From the NCBI GenBank assembly GCA_003116995.1, contig BDSL01000050.1, positions 248,001 through 312,000 on the forward strand: a stretch of 64,000 nt of DNA, written 5' to 3'. The position numbers were made by a program, and so were the translations under genes. This document shows positions 22,396-34,319 of this stretch, piece by piece; within the stretch, counting starts at the first letter, position 1, and every line of letters begins with the position of its first letter. Source of the DNA: Yamagishiella unicocca. Its lineage: Eukaryota > Chlorophyta > Chlorophyceae > Chlamydomonadales > Volvocaceae. A model generated the notes under the pieces. That model had not been told where the DNA came from. It saw only the letters and a list, made by a program, of their open reading frames with translations, and did no database searches.

Positions 22396-23023
22396 ACAGA
22401 AACAACACTGATCGCACACGCAATCCCGGTCTAGCCCCATAGGGTAGTCAAATTCGGCAACCTGACCGCCGCCAGGAGCCCCTCCTCGCCTTGCTTTTTG
22501 CTGCAAGCTCTCTTCACACCGGTGCGGTGTGTAGCAGGATCACATTACAGAAACACGCACCCGCGGCATCGGCTGACCTTGCCTCCGCGGGTCCTGCTCC
22601 TTACGCCAGGGCCTCGCCTTAGGCTCCCCAACACGCCACAACCAAAACACGAGCCATTTCCCGCCTCTTGACCAATCCCCATCCCATCCTACGCCTCCAT
22701 ATATGTGCCGTGCGACCTCATAAATGAAGTCCCCTGCTCAAGTCCGCCGCCAATTTCCCGTCACGTAATGACCGCCGGCCGGCCGACCGTCCCGCTGCAA
22801 CCTGCCCGTGGACCCCATCCCCTCCCCTGCCCGCCGGGCCCTAGTCCACGCACACACATAACATTAGAAGATCGTGCACATACACATGGACACGCCTCCA
22901 ATCACCAGGCCGAACGCTGATCGCGCCACGCGGACTGTCACTTTCCGTGGAGTAATTTCGCGGCTTGGCGGTTAGTTCGTTAGCGGTTAGATCGTTAGTT
23001 GACACGCATACACGTGTCCCTCG

Positions 23024-25927
23024 TCAAGCGTGTCGCGCGGCGGGAGCGGCGAGGGTCATCTTTCCGGTGGTGCCGGTAGGCGCCATGAACATCGACCGCA
23101 TCACCTGCGCCCGCTCGTACGGCTCGCGCGGGTCAACGTCGTACTGTACGAACGACTCCTTGGTCTCGGAAATCCACTGCGACGAGGGCAGCAAGTTGAC
23201 GCCGGTGCGGGGCCCCAGGGGGATGGTCCCTCGCTCCAGCATGCTACGGCCGTTGTCCGCCAGGGCCTTCGCGGCACGGTTGTGCGCCGCAAGATCCGCT
23301 GGATCACGGGGGCAAAAATCGTTCCTGTACGACGTGTTGCCCTTGGGCAGCGGGAACGCGACGGTGCCGCCGGCGGTGAAGCCCTCCGGCACCGGGTACG
23401 CCGTACGCTGCGGTACGATGGCGGTGTACGGATTCACGGCGCCAAAGGGACACGTCATGTCGGACGGCTTCACGGCCTTGACCCGGTACAGCGCCGAGTT
23501 GGGTCGCGCGTGGCCCGCGCCGATCTTGGCGCCGCCAAACTGCTCCACGTAAGCCGAGATCTGCGGCCCCGTGGCGCCGGTCGGCCACGTCATCGGGATC
23601 TTGGATCTGAACGTCTCCATCTTCTCCAGCTCCGAACGCTGCGGTGGCGGTATGGACAGCGAGCGGCCCAGCACCGCCCCGGCGGTCGCCGGCCGGCGCG
23701 ACGGCTTGAGCGCCGGGGGCACCAAGCGGCCGGTGGTGCTTCCGGCGATGCTTCCGGCGATGCTTCCGGCGATGCTGCCGGCGCCGCCTTCGCCGTCACC
23801 CAGGGTGATGTTCACGGTGGAGGGCTTGAGCTCCGCGGTGGCGGGGCGGCGCGTGGCGCCGCGCCGGTTGACAGGCTGACCCATGGTTCGCACCTTGATG
23901 TGGGCCTTGCGCATGGCCTCCGTCTTCTCGTCCTCCATTCTCCGCATGTCGTAGTGTATGGCCTGGCTGTGGCTGCGAGTCCTGTCGAAGCACGTGTCCG
24001 CGACCGCGTGCGTGGTGCGCATGGCCTCCAGGATCTCGTGCTTCTGCTCGTCAGTGGCCGCGGCCAGCACCGCGTCCAGGTCCTTCACCTTGGCCTTGGA
24101 CAGCAGGTCGCCGTAAAACGTCTTCTGCCGCTGCATCCACTTGAAGAACTCGCGCTCCCGAACCGCGTCGGCGTCGGTCTTGAGCTTGACCACCTCGTCG
24201 TTGATGGTATTGTAGGTGGTGCGCATGTACAGCTTCTGGGCCTCGTCGGAGCCCTGCGGCGGCGTCAGCCCGGACGCGGGGCGGGGGCGGGCAGAGCTTA
24301 AGACTCGACTCGTGTGGGGACGATTGAAAACCACGATCGAGTGCGTTTGGGAGCTGTGGGTGGAAGGGAAAACTGGTGGGTTGCGAGCTTGGTACAGGGA
24401 AATCGGTCCCTTCGAGGAGGGCAGGAGGCAGGAGGCGATAAGCAGCGCTAGGTAGGTAGGTGGTGCCAGTGCGCCGCCGGGACGGGTGAGGAGGTGGATG
24501 GGTACGTACTACCGCCACGAGGGGCTGGCGGTGAGCAGACCCACGGGTCACCACGCGCCGGGCTCACCATCGCGTCGCGCCGCTCCCTGACCCGCAAGCC
24601 CATGCGCGGGGCTCACCCCCGCAGAATATGCCCTGAGTGCAATCAATGAGGTTCTTGCCAACCCCCCGAATAGCTGGTAGCACGCTGGTAGGTGCCGTGT
24701 TTACGTGTATCGGCAGCACGTCTCTCTCACATCACGTCCGCCATGCGCAGAGGTGTTTCGCGCTGTAGCGTGCTGCACCACCATACATACTGCCGCTACC
24801 GCCCCATCTGCCCTTTTGTTGCCGATTTATTCCCATTGTGCCCCATTTCGCCCGTGAAGCCAAGCCCAAGCCGAGTGAGTGCGCGGGTGCGTGCACGAGG
24901 AGGGCGCGCGCACGTGTGTACGACGGTTGCGCGCGTACGGCACTCACCGCCTTGAGCGAGTTGCCCCACTCGCTGATGAAGGTGCCGTTCGGCGCCGGCT
25001 CAATCTTAGTGTCCCGGATGGCCTGGTCGTAGATTTCCGGATAGCAGCTGCGCAGGTTGAAGGTCTCCTGGTAGCGCGTGACGTGGGGAGACATCGAGAC
25101 GAAGCCTGCGCCAGATCCCGGGGCGGGCGGCTCTGGAGCCCTGGGGGACGACCCCACCACTGCGCCTGCGCTGCTTGGTCCGGGGGCTCCGGTGGGGCCG
25201 AAGGATAAGGCCCGGCGGCGCTCCGCTGCGTTTTGAAATGAGGACAGCTCGCGGTCACGGCCGGGAGTGCCAGCTCCAGGCGCGCTTTGCGGCCTCTCCG
25301 CCTCCACCTCCGGTCCTTGCTGCTGCCGCTGATCCTGCTGCGCGGCGGCCGCCTGCTGCTCTTGGAGTGAGAGGATTGCGGTGCGCGTTTCGGGGCGGTC
25401 GAACGCGGTGCGGGTGGCTGTGTAGGACCAGCCATTGCAGACAGCGGCCGGCGAGCCGCGGGCCAGCGGCGGTGTCCGTGCATTCGGCCCGGCTGCGGTG
25501 CTGGAGCTGCGTTGGCGGATCTTACTCAGGGTCGTTTGGACAAATTTGGCATGCTGGTCCGGGGTCTTCTTCGCCTCTGAAATGGACCTGCGAGGGTTTC
25601 GACGCCCATCGGTACTCAGCGGCCTGTACTTAACTGTTTCCTGGCGATCGCCCAATTACGGGTGCTTTTTAAGGCATAAGGGCGAGCAATTGTGCAGAAA
25701 ACGGTGGAGCGAAATGTGAAGCACAGTTAGGTAACCGAGTCCAGCGACCGGAACCCGTAATGCGGAGGCAAACCCTGTACTAACCTTATAGAATCAAAAA
25801 CGCGTTCAAACCGTTCTCGATCGGCTGGAGTAGCACGGCCGAGCCATCCTTCTACCTCCTTGCTGAACAGCTCCTTCTTAAATGTCTCGCCCAGCGCCGC
25901 TGGAGGAATATGAGTAGCGGTGGCCAT
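23024..25927 (-). CDS. Unrecognised 682-aa basic protein, possibly flagella/cytoskeleton-associated
   Basis: Three exons join in phase: 25785-25927, 24948-25623 and 23024-24253. The start is the ATG giving MATATHIPPAALG. Exon 1 encodes a short charged helix (WLGRATPADRERFERVFDSI). Exon 2 is Ser/Ala/Gln-rich, then conserved-looking (SPHVTRYQETFNLRSCYPEI). Exon 3 has a helical KMETFRSKIP-type region, a Lys/Arg-rich linker with three exact Ala-Gly-Ser-Ile repeats, and Pro/Gly turns such as VNLLPSSQWISETKESFVQY and NTSYRNDF. Repeated YR/Tyr-Asp-Phe turn motifs with Pro and basic residues recall ciliary microtubule-associated proteins, but I cannot place it in a family. A TGTAA signal lies about 475 bp past the stop (22545-22549). 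Confidence 0.75.
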
Positions 25928-27300
25928 TCGTGTTGCCACCTATAGGGCATGAGCAACAACTGTCATTCCTAATAAATACTGGGTTACGCAGGAAGCAAGC
26001 GAGAGGCGGTCGCCAGAATCAGCGCAGGGCCGCGGGTGCGAATATTGTGATGACGGCGCGTCAGGGACCAACACCAATGTGCATATTAATTATGTGATTG
26101 TCAAGTCGAGGTGTCGCCCAGTAAAAGGGAGCACAGCAAGTGAGCCATCGAAGAGCACGCCACGCTAACTCTGTTGTTCTAATCTTCAAAGCCCAATATC
26201 AATATTCCACTGTACACGCAACCTCGATATCCCCTATAACTTACCAGCAGATGTCCTCAATTGCCTGCCTACTTGAACTCGGACGTTGTGCAACGGTACT
26301 CTCCCGAGAGCCAAAATGGTGTTTCCTTCCTGTGTTGGAATAGTATAACAATTACTGTATACCGAACCGCGCGTTAGGGCAACCTTTGGTGGTGGCCGGA
26401 TCTAAGGAGTTTCAAGGCACCACCGTACTGTACAGTATCATGAAGAACGAGCGAGAGGAAGGAGCGGGGGAAAAACCCGATCTGCTGGCAAATAAAACAA
26501 GTATACAACTGATGTTATTGTCATGTAGCACCACCAGCAGCGTTGTTGGCCATAGAAAGGTAACCTCTCCGCTCGCGTTTGGTCATCGTATCGCAAATTT
26601 CCAATCATTCACCCGGAGGAAATCACAGTTATGATCGATATAAGGGTTATGAATGCTGATGACATGTAGGTTTACCTATCTACTTGTCAACTTGTGTATG
26701 TCAGAGCCATGGAAAGCCAACGGAGGTGGTGACAACAGCCACGCTGCCATCATAGTTTCTTTTCAAATCCTACTATTCATGCCATGAGGAACCCTTGTGC
26801 ATACAGGACACGGCTGCCAGCGTGCCACGCAATGCGCGGCATCAAGGGAGGCGCGTGGGGTTTTGTGATCGAAAACACCTAGTGGAATTAACCGGGGTCC
26901 CCGTTATGGTCGAAGATGCACATTGGGATTAATCCGAGACGGCTTTTCCTCTGAAGATGCATTGATAGCGGCCCCAAACTCCCAGACAGCCAGACTGCCA
27001 GATAGCCGAATTGCAGGATTCAACAAGCAAAGTTGTCGTACATATTTGCAGCGAGCTTGGCCATTTCACTACTGCAATCGACAGTGAAAAATAAGAGCGA
27101 GCTACCTACAATCTTGATGTGTGAAGCCATGTGATCCTGACGTCGTGTCACAACCTTGCTGACGCATGAATTCGCTTACGTAGCTCGCAACCATTCGGGC
27201 TCGAAGCGTGTATAGCCCATTAATTAAACCAAGTCTGTTTATGTAGTGCATAAGCTGTACACAGGCACGTAAAAGCGAGTTGTAAGAAGGCGCGACAACT
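25928..27300. other. Intergenic, AT-richer stretch
   Basis: Lower GC than the rest of the window from about 26100 to 27250, with no long open frame of convincing composition and no repeats. It includes the upstream region of the minus-strand gene starting at 25927. Nothing else seen. Confidence 0.5.
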
Positions 27301-29169
27301 GACACTCAAAGCCAGCAGCCGCCCTTGCGCCAACCGTACTGATCCGACTTCTTATGCTGGAGGAGCACTATGGCGACTGGCGACTGGTTACCGTGGCGGA
27401 TATCAACCGTGACTTTCTCGACTCCGGCTTCCTTGCTCGCGATGACATTGGCGGGAAGGTGCTTGGGCCAGCAGGTCGAGCGCCATATGGAGAAGGTGCC
27501 GGCAGCAGATGCCAAGCAGCACGCCGGTAAGTGTGCGGATCTCACGACCAGTCATGGGGTCACATGGCGTTCCCGGTGCCACACGTGCATCGCGTTTGGC
27601 GGAGGTCAACATGGGTCGACGAAGTTGCTGTTGTACGGCGCGGGGGAGGTGGGCAGGCGCGCTGTGTGGGGGGCTGCGCCCTCGAAGGCAAGACAGTCAT
27701 GTGCAAGCCGGGGGTGCTGCAGGACGGGCCGGTGATGCCGGGGGTGCTGCAGGCCGAGCAGAGGAACCGGTTCGTGCAAAGCCACCTGGCGGGGCCTATG
27801 GTATTGCCTTTGGGACCCGGGGTAGACCGGAGGAGTTGAGGCAGGCAATGCAGGTACACGGTTAGTGTGGACACTGCCGGTTTGCCTTGCATGTGTTGCT
27901 CAGCCGTCATCTGAGTTGATGGGGTACTGGCGCCGAAGAAGATTGTTTTGGTTCCTTGCCGGCCTTGCCAACCCTGGTGTCGCCTTTGAGGAACCGCTCG
28001 ATGTCCGGCCGATCAGCACCGCAGCACTGCGTTGATGTTGATGCACTGATGGTGTGTCGGTGCGGTCCGACGCTCCTGCTGCTTCCATACACGCAGACAT
28101 GCGCCGCGTTCGTTTTGGGTTGTCGACACCCAAAACCCTTGAGTACGATTACGTAATTATTACGGGAAAAAAGGACAGCCAATGTTTGGTGGCTTACAGC
28201 TAAGCTGCGACGTGTGCGCAATTTCCTGCCAACTGGCAGAAATCAAAAAATAAAAAAGCCTCCGCAAGTCACTTTTTCGCCCTGCTGCCTAGCGTCCAGA
28301 TCCTGGTCTTCCGCCAACGACGTGAACCGCTCGCGCATTCCCCTGCAGGTTTCACCGAGCTACTGCATTACATGGTGAGCGCAATGCCGGGCTGCTGCTG
28401 CGATTTCGGAGCTAAAAGTGTGTGCCTCTTGGACCTGTATGTTGGGCGGTTGTTCCCCCGGTCCAGTCCATTCACCTGGACGCAACCCTAAAACCCATAC
28501 ACCCGGCCGACCTGCGACTGGGCGCTTGGGGTTCGCGCTGCAAGCTTGCAACCCCCCGCTGAGCACCTGAGCACCCGAAGACCTGAGCATCTGAGCACCT
28601 GAGCCGCGAACGTTTTTCGCGGCTCAGGTTGACGTAAGACTGGCCGCAGCCGGAGGGTCGTTGGGCGCGGTCCGGCGCAGCGCGTAGTCGCTCGTAGGCG
28701 TGCCTGCAAAGCATGTAGCGGCGTGTGTATATGTGTATGTGTCGAATTGCCTATACGGCGGGATGCGGGTATGCGATGCTCGGCTCTATCAACCCGCCCC
28801 TGTCCGTGCTGGCTGGTACCACCCCGCCCGGAAGGGCCACTGACCGCGACGTCCACACACCAGCCAAACAACCACGGTAAACCGCGTGGTGTACACTTTC
28901 TTCGCTCCTCGGGCACCACCCAGGGCGTTATGGACCCCTGACATGCCGTCTTCCCCGCGGCAACGAACGTGCGGTTGCGATGCGCTGTCGACGAGGGAGC
29001 CACACCTTCGGCTGCGACGCGCGCGCACACGGCGTGTGGCGCCCGTCTTATCGCCCCTCACCCCTCGCGGTCCGTGTCGGCCTGCGCCTGTCATCGACCC
29101 TCCCACTCCCATTACCCTCCTGGTTCCTGGCCGGATCACCGCCCGCCTCCCCTTCCCCCCGGCCACCAG
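27301..29169. other. Possible unassigned exons, gene identity unclear
   Basis: Two patches look coding but could not be linked. On the minus strand at 27306-27470 a frame reads KVTVDIRHGNQSPVAIVLLQ then HKKSDQYGWRKGG and a stop, with GC-ending codons. On the plus strand at 27753-27853, acceptor ctgcag and donor CAG|GTACAC bound a frame reading RAKPPGGAYGIAFGTRGRPE. The plus patch could be an early exon of the membrane-protein gene downstream, but phases to other candidates do not match. The rest (28.2-29.1 kb) shows nothing firm. Confidence 0.25.
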
Positions 29170-32100
29170 ACCTACCTCCTAATGGGCTGCTCCACGGTGC
29201 TGCTGCTGCTCAGCGCCGGCGCGATGCTCCGGATGCCCCGGCCGCGGTGCTTCTGCTACACAGTGCCGTACTCTGACGCAGCGACGTGCTTCGGTGAGGA
29301 AACCCTAAAACCCTAAAACTCCCCCCAACCCCGAAAAACAAAACAGGAAAACCCACAAAAACCCTTCCCGTCTGTGCGAGGCCGGGGGGTTTTAGGTTCC
29401 TGTTCCGCGTTCGCCGCGGTTTGCGGAGCTTCGTGGTGTGTGGTGTTTCTGTTGCCTGCGCGGCAGATGCGCGCGTTTGCGTCAGCGCGTCGACAGCCTG
29501 TGGGGGTGCGCGGCTTTTCGGGAAAGCAATGCTGCGGGCTGTGGGAAAGCAATGCTGCGGGCTGTGGGAAAGCAATGCTGCGGGCTCTGGGAGAGCAATG
29601 CTGCGGGCTGTGAGGTAACTGCAACTTAACTGGAAAACTGGCCAGCGTAATGTGGCGACCTCTGGTTGGGTTAACCGATCGTGCGCGGTATGCGTTCGCT
29701 AGGGGGATTAACGTTTGGAATTGCCGGGCACTGCGTCGGTGTCGATGATTGGGGGGCCGGGGGTAAGTTCAGGGGCGCTGTAGGACGCCCGTGCGTCTTC
29801 TAGAGCCGGTCAGCTGCCAGCGGTGCGCTCACGTGCTCACGTGCGGGAGGCGTTACGTTTCGTTACGTCACCCGTGTTGCCTAATCAGGACCCCTCGCCC
29901 TCTCTCGCAGGCACGCCCTGCTGCTCCTGCGTGAACATCCGCCAAGCGAATGCCACGATGGTCCTGATCTGGAGCCTACTGCTGATGTGCCAGCTGGCAA
30001 TGGGGTAGGTGGTGCCGGCGCCCTCCACCCCAAAAGCGAAAACAAATAAAAAAACCTTAACCCTTTAAAATACCCCTAGAAAAAACTCTACACAAAAAAA
30101 CCCTAAAACTAAACCTTCCTGTCTGTACGAGCCCGGGGGGTTCCTGGCGCGGCACTGCACCGCTATATCGCACGGCACAGGGCGGTGCGAGTGCCGCCCC
30201 CCGATCGCGCCTTGTGGGTATCGTGGGTGGGGTCGTGCCGTCAACCCCGACGTGCTGGGCCCTCCACGACGTGGTCCACTGACTGGCGCCGACCACCACC
30301 TCGACCCTAGCTCCTGCTGCGGATACCGCCCCGTGGTGGTGATTGCAGGTTGGAGTTGCTGTTCCTGTACCCCTTTCTGGGCTTCTGCAGCCTGCATGCG
30401 CTGACCTTCGTCGTCGTACACGTGCTGGTGCGTGAGGGCGGGGCAGGGTCGTACATGTTTAGGGTTTACCTGCACAGCTGTCGTCGTACACGTGCTGGTG
30501 CGTGGGGGCAGGGCAGGGTCGTACACGTTTAGGGTTTATCTGCACAGCTGTCGTCGTACACGTGCTGGTGCGTGGGGGCCGGGCAGGACCCTAGGGCACT
30601 CGCGGAGAGGGCGACGGCGGCCGCGGAACCCCGGCTTGATTGCTCTGACAATCAGCTGGCTAGCTGGCTGGCTGACCAGGAAACTGGCGAGCTAGCTGGC
30701 GAGCTGGTTAGCTGACCAGGGGCCGGCACCCACGAGGACAGCCTGCTGCCGCACACGCTGGGCTGTGCGTCCTGCCGCCGTCGCTGCCACCCCCCAGCAC
30801 ACCCCACCTTCCACTCCCCAGAGGACTGCACCTCAGCAGATCCTCGCGCTTTCGTCGTACTCCGTACCCCCGCTGTCGTACCCGGTACGACGACGTGGCT
30901 TGGGTTTCACGCTTGGGTTGTTGGCTTGCTTACCCCCTCCCCTCCTGCCCCCCAGGTACGCGGCTACCGAGGGCACACGGCCATGCTGGCGGAGGCCGCC
31001 AACGCGCAGCGAGCGCGGCTGGCCTTGGCGATGGCCACCGGCGGGGTCGCGGTGGCCTCGCCGCCGCCGCCGGTGCCACCCATCCAAACAATGAGCGCCG
31101 AGCTGGTGCTCGTCCTGCAACCGGATTACAACTGCTTCGGCGGCGACACATCGCTGAGGCGAAGCCGCAGCACGCTCGGCCTGGGTCAGCGCTGCGGCGG
31201 CGGGATTGGCGCCGCCGCCGCCGGCGGCGGCGGCGGCGGCGGCGACGACGCCGCGCCATTCCCGGGCGATGCCAAGGGCCTTACGTGGGCTCTGCGGTAC
31301 ACCCGCGTGGATCCCCCGGTGCATCCGGCGGTCACGCAGGCGCCCTCCTCGCCCAAGCTCCCCGTGGCACGCAGTGTGGTGATGGAGGGCAGGGTGGAGG
31401 AGGACAGCGCCGAGCCGGCGGCGGCGCCGGCGGCGGCGGCGGCGGCGGCACGCGGCGGCGAGGTGGCTGCCGGAGGGGCAGCTGCTACCGGCGGCGGCAG
31501 CACCCGGGGAGTCGTCGAAATGGTGGACGCACCCATGGGGGCGACGTGCCCAGCCGCCGCCGCGTCCCCGCGGTCCCAAACATACGGCAGGCAGGTGGCG
31601 GGTACGCTTACGGCCGGGACTGCTTTGGCGACCCGCGGCGGCGCCGCCGCCTTCGCCGCCGGCGACGGCGGCGGCGGCGGCGGCTGGGGCGGCGGCGGCG
31701 GCTGGGAGGGGTCGTGCATCCGTAGCCCCAGCGGCGGCCTGCCGCTGCCGTCGCACCCGGCATTAGGCGCCACGTGCGCAACCCTCACGCCCTCGGCGTC
31801 GATGCCGCACCAGAGGTCCTGTGGCGGCACCCTCACCAAGCGGAGCTCCCAGGTGGCGGGTCAGGCGGCGGCGCAGCCGCTGGGGTCCCCCTTGAGGGGC
31901 TCCTCGCCGCCTGCGCAGCACCACCACCACCACCACCAGCAACACCATCACCAGCAATATCAGCAACACCAGCAGCAGCAGCTGCAGCAGCAGCAGCAGC
32001 AGCAGCAGCAACACCAGGAACACCAGCAGCAGCAGCAGCAACACCAGCAACACCAGCAGCAGCAACACCAGCAGCAGCAACAACACCAGCAACACCAGCA

Positions 32101-32530
32101 ACACCAGCAGCAGCAACACCAGCAGCAGCAGCAACACCAGCAACACCAGCAGCAGCAACACCAGCAGCAGCAACACCAGCAAAACCAGCAACGCCAGCAC
32201 CAGCTACCGGTGGCACAGCCGCTCCTCGTGCCCCCACGCCGCCAGCCGGCCATGTACGGCGACTCGCCACCGTCCAGCGTGCATGACTTGCACTTTGGGG
32301 CGCCGCCCGTTTCGGACTTGTTGCAGACGGCCCGGTCGCTGGGTGCCAGCCCGCCGCGCCGGCGGGGGATTTGCGGCACCACTTCGCTGGCGGTGAATCA
32401 GCCAGGGCCGGGGGATGTGGGGGATGACGTGGCAGCGGCGGCGGCGACGGCGGCGGCGGCTGATAGGCAGGGGCAAGACGCGGGCGAGGCGGCGGGAGGG
32501 GGGAGGGGAAGCTCGCGGACGGACGCTTAA
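29170..32530 (+). CDS. Multi-pass membrane protein with Gln/His-rich tail (3' part; 5' exons missing)
   Basis: Four exons join in phase: 29170-29293, 29911-30004, 30349-30427 and 30956-32530. They encode three hydrophobic segments (YLLMGCSTVLLLLSAGAML; ATMVLIWSLLLMCQLAMG continuing into LELLFLYPFLGFCSLHAL then TFVVVHVL). A Cys-rich loop (RCFCYTVPYSDAATCF, TPCCSCVN) lies between the first two and is probably outside the cell or in a lumen. A 524-aa tail starts with a helical basic stretch (GYRGHTAMLAEAANAQRAR). It then runs through Ala/Gly-rich and (His)n(Gln)n tracts at about 31915-32200, to a TAA. The first exon begins at an acceptor in phase 0, so earlier exons exist. Family unknown; a receptor or channel is possible, unproven. 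Confidence 0.7.
30411..30600 (+). repeat. 70-bp tandem triplication spanning an exon end and its splice donor
   Basis: Units start at 30411, 30481 and 30551, each beginning tcgtcgtacacgtgctggtg. Each contains ctg|gtgcgt (the donor used at 30427), and the first two end in gtttagggttta and tgcacagctg. The repeat therefore duplicates the last codons of the exon and its donor twice inside the intron. Confidence 0.9.
31915..32200 (+). repeat. (CAG/CAC)n coding repeat
   Basis: Imperfect cag/caa/cac triplets encode alternating Gln and His runs inside the membrane-protein tail. The same DNA read antisense or in shifted frames gives long Leu-, Ala-, Cys- or Val-rich frames that are not genes. Confidence 0.92.
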
Positions 32531-34319
32531 GAGAGAGGGAGTACAGCGCCGGGAGGGCGGGGCGAAAGGAGGGAGGGAGGGCAGGGCGGTGTATAAACCG
32601 TTTTACGCAACGGGACATGATAGGGCAGGGCGGTGGGGGGGTGCAAGGAAAACCCGTGTAGAGGGGGAAAGGGCGGGGGGAGTCCCTAGGGGGTCGTAAG
32701 GCGTGAGTAACCACGCGCAGTGGCCGGTGAGATCGGGTTGTGGGTGGGGACATTTGGCTGGAGTGGCGGGTGAGAGGGCGGGGCGCGGCGGAGCGTCGGG
32801 GTCCGTCTGGGGTTTTAAGGCTTTTACAGGCTTAGGGTTTCAGTAGTAACGCGAGCCATTCGCTTGGCTGACCCTGGAGTAATCCCGGTCGTCGACAGCT
32901 CAGCATGGGAGTTGCGTCTGCCGTACGCCGTACGTTCTTGAGTGCTGCAGCCCGCAGCCACCTGAACGATGAGGAGTGGGTCGCCCCGCCAAAGTGCAGC
33001 AGGCCCTAGCCATATGCCAAAGTACCGTGACAATGTGTCGAAGGAGGGGGACCGCTGCTGCTGCGGGGTGTTTTATGACGGGGGGAAGGTGGCGCCGCCG
33101 CCGCCGGCCATGCAAATACCGACAAGAGCCAGCTAGACGCGCTGACAGGGCCAGCAGCAGCAGCATATCGGGTATCAGGAGAAGTGCGCAGGGTCGCAGG
33201 GTAGCTCATTCATGTGAACTAACGGGACCGTATGGTTGCTCCCGGGAATTATGTTTACGGCGGTAAGAGGGCCAAGGAAACAACAGAGTGACGTGGAAAG
33301 CTTCCGACAGCCTCTTGGGGCTTGCGACGCTCCGCGTGGGGCTTATGGCGCTCCGTTGCCTTGGGTCGGAAGCTGCAGCAGGTGTTGGGCGCGGACTGAG
33401 GCGCTTGGACAGGCCGACGTTGACCCGTGCCAGAGGCATTTTGCAATAGCTGTGGCACGGTGGTGACAGAGCCGCATTTTATGCGGTGCTTTTTTCCTAA
33501 GCTGCGGCGCCGGGTGACAGGCGTAGTTGGAGCTTGGCTGATGCGATGCGCTGTTTTTCCTTCTGCGCGCTATACGGGCTCCGCCGATGCTGGGGCGCTT
33601 GTTCACGAAGTCTCGCTGGGATGGCGAAAATGAGGAAAATAGTTTTGGCCATCAGGCGTGTTAATATCTCAATCTACGTATGAAATGGTCGGATTTTTGG
33701 CGCCACGCCTGTTGTTCCGGAGCGCAACACATGCCGCGGTCCACGGGTCGGGCCGGCGAGGATGCTGCGCCGAGCACAACTGGCACCGCGTACTTATGTA
33801 CTTATGCATGCCATTGGTTTCGGACGTATCTCGCTGCCTTGTTTGTATTTGATGTACCTTTGTGTACTGTAAGGCATTCCCCTCGCTTGTTCCTGTGCCG
33901 CGTACATTTGCTTTGGAAATAATCCACAAGCTGTCAGTGCAGAAGGTGTTTAGTGGCGTTCCGTGGCATGCATGGTCAGAGTGCGGCAGTACACTACCGA
34001 CAACCTCGTTAACCCCTTTCCAACAACGCATGCGTACGCACGGAAGCTGACGACTAGGCAACTTATCATAATCGAGGCATTTCTCTTTGTTCTACTATAG
34101 CATTAACATTGCGAGGCTACGCCTTTCGTTTGAGAGGGAATCCTCTTGGGCTAGGACAGCGCGGAGTTGTTTAGGATTTCACAAGCCGTATGCCCCACTT
34201 GATCAGGTGTAAAATATCTCAGCAACCTTCTGTGGCCGTCTAGGCTTGTTCAAAAGGCGGACCCCGGCGTGGGCCTGGGCTAAACAGGCTGGTGCTTGAG
34301 ACGGCTTGCATAAGTAGCG
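32531..34319. other. Intergenic stretch
   Basis: The 3' flank of the membrane-protein gene and 5' flank of the haemoglobin gene. A family C dispersed repeat fragment (gtgtataaaccgttttacgc then aacggga) occurs at 32590-32625, next to a family A-like fragment (ggaaaacccgtgtagagggg) at 32645. TGTAA candidates occur near 33866 and 34478. No protein domain seen. Confidence 0.5.

Larger units (their letters stand above)
20342..23023. other. Intergenic stretch with repeats
   Basis: Begins with the right-hand AAATG duplication of the retroelement. A copy of dispersed repeat family A lies at 20850-21030. Around 21595-21680 there are three short tandem copies of a gccgtacacgaatccgtcct unit. At 22320-22390 there is a CA-rich dinucleotide run. 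A TGTAA poly(A) signal for the upstream minus-strand gene lies at 22545-22549 (minus). No protein domain recognised. Confidence 0.5.

Noticed and set aside
29303..29318. Chromosome end
   Set aside because: Only two telomere-type units, inside an intron with genes on both sides.
31763..32382. Leu-rich and Cys-rich minus-strand frames
   Set aside because: Frame shadows of the CAG/CAC repeat in the membrane-protein exon.
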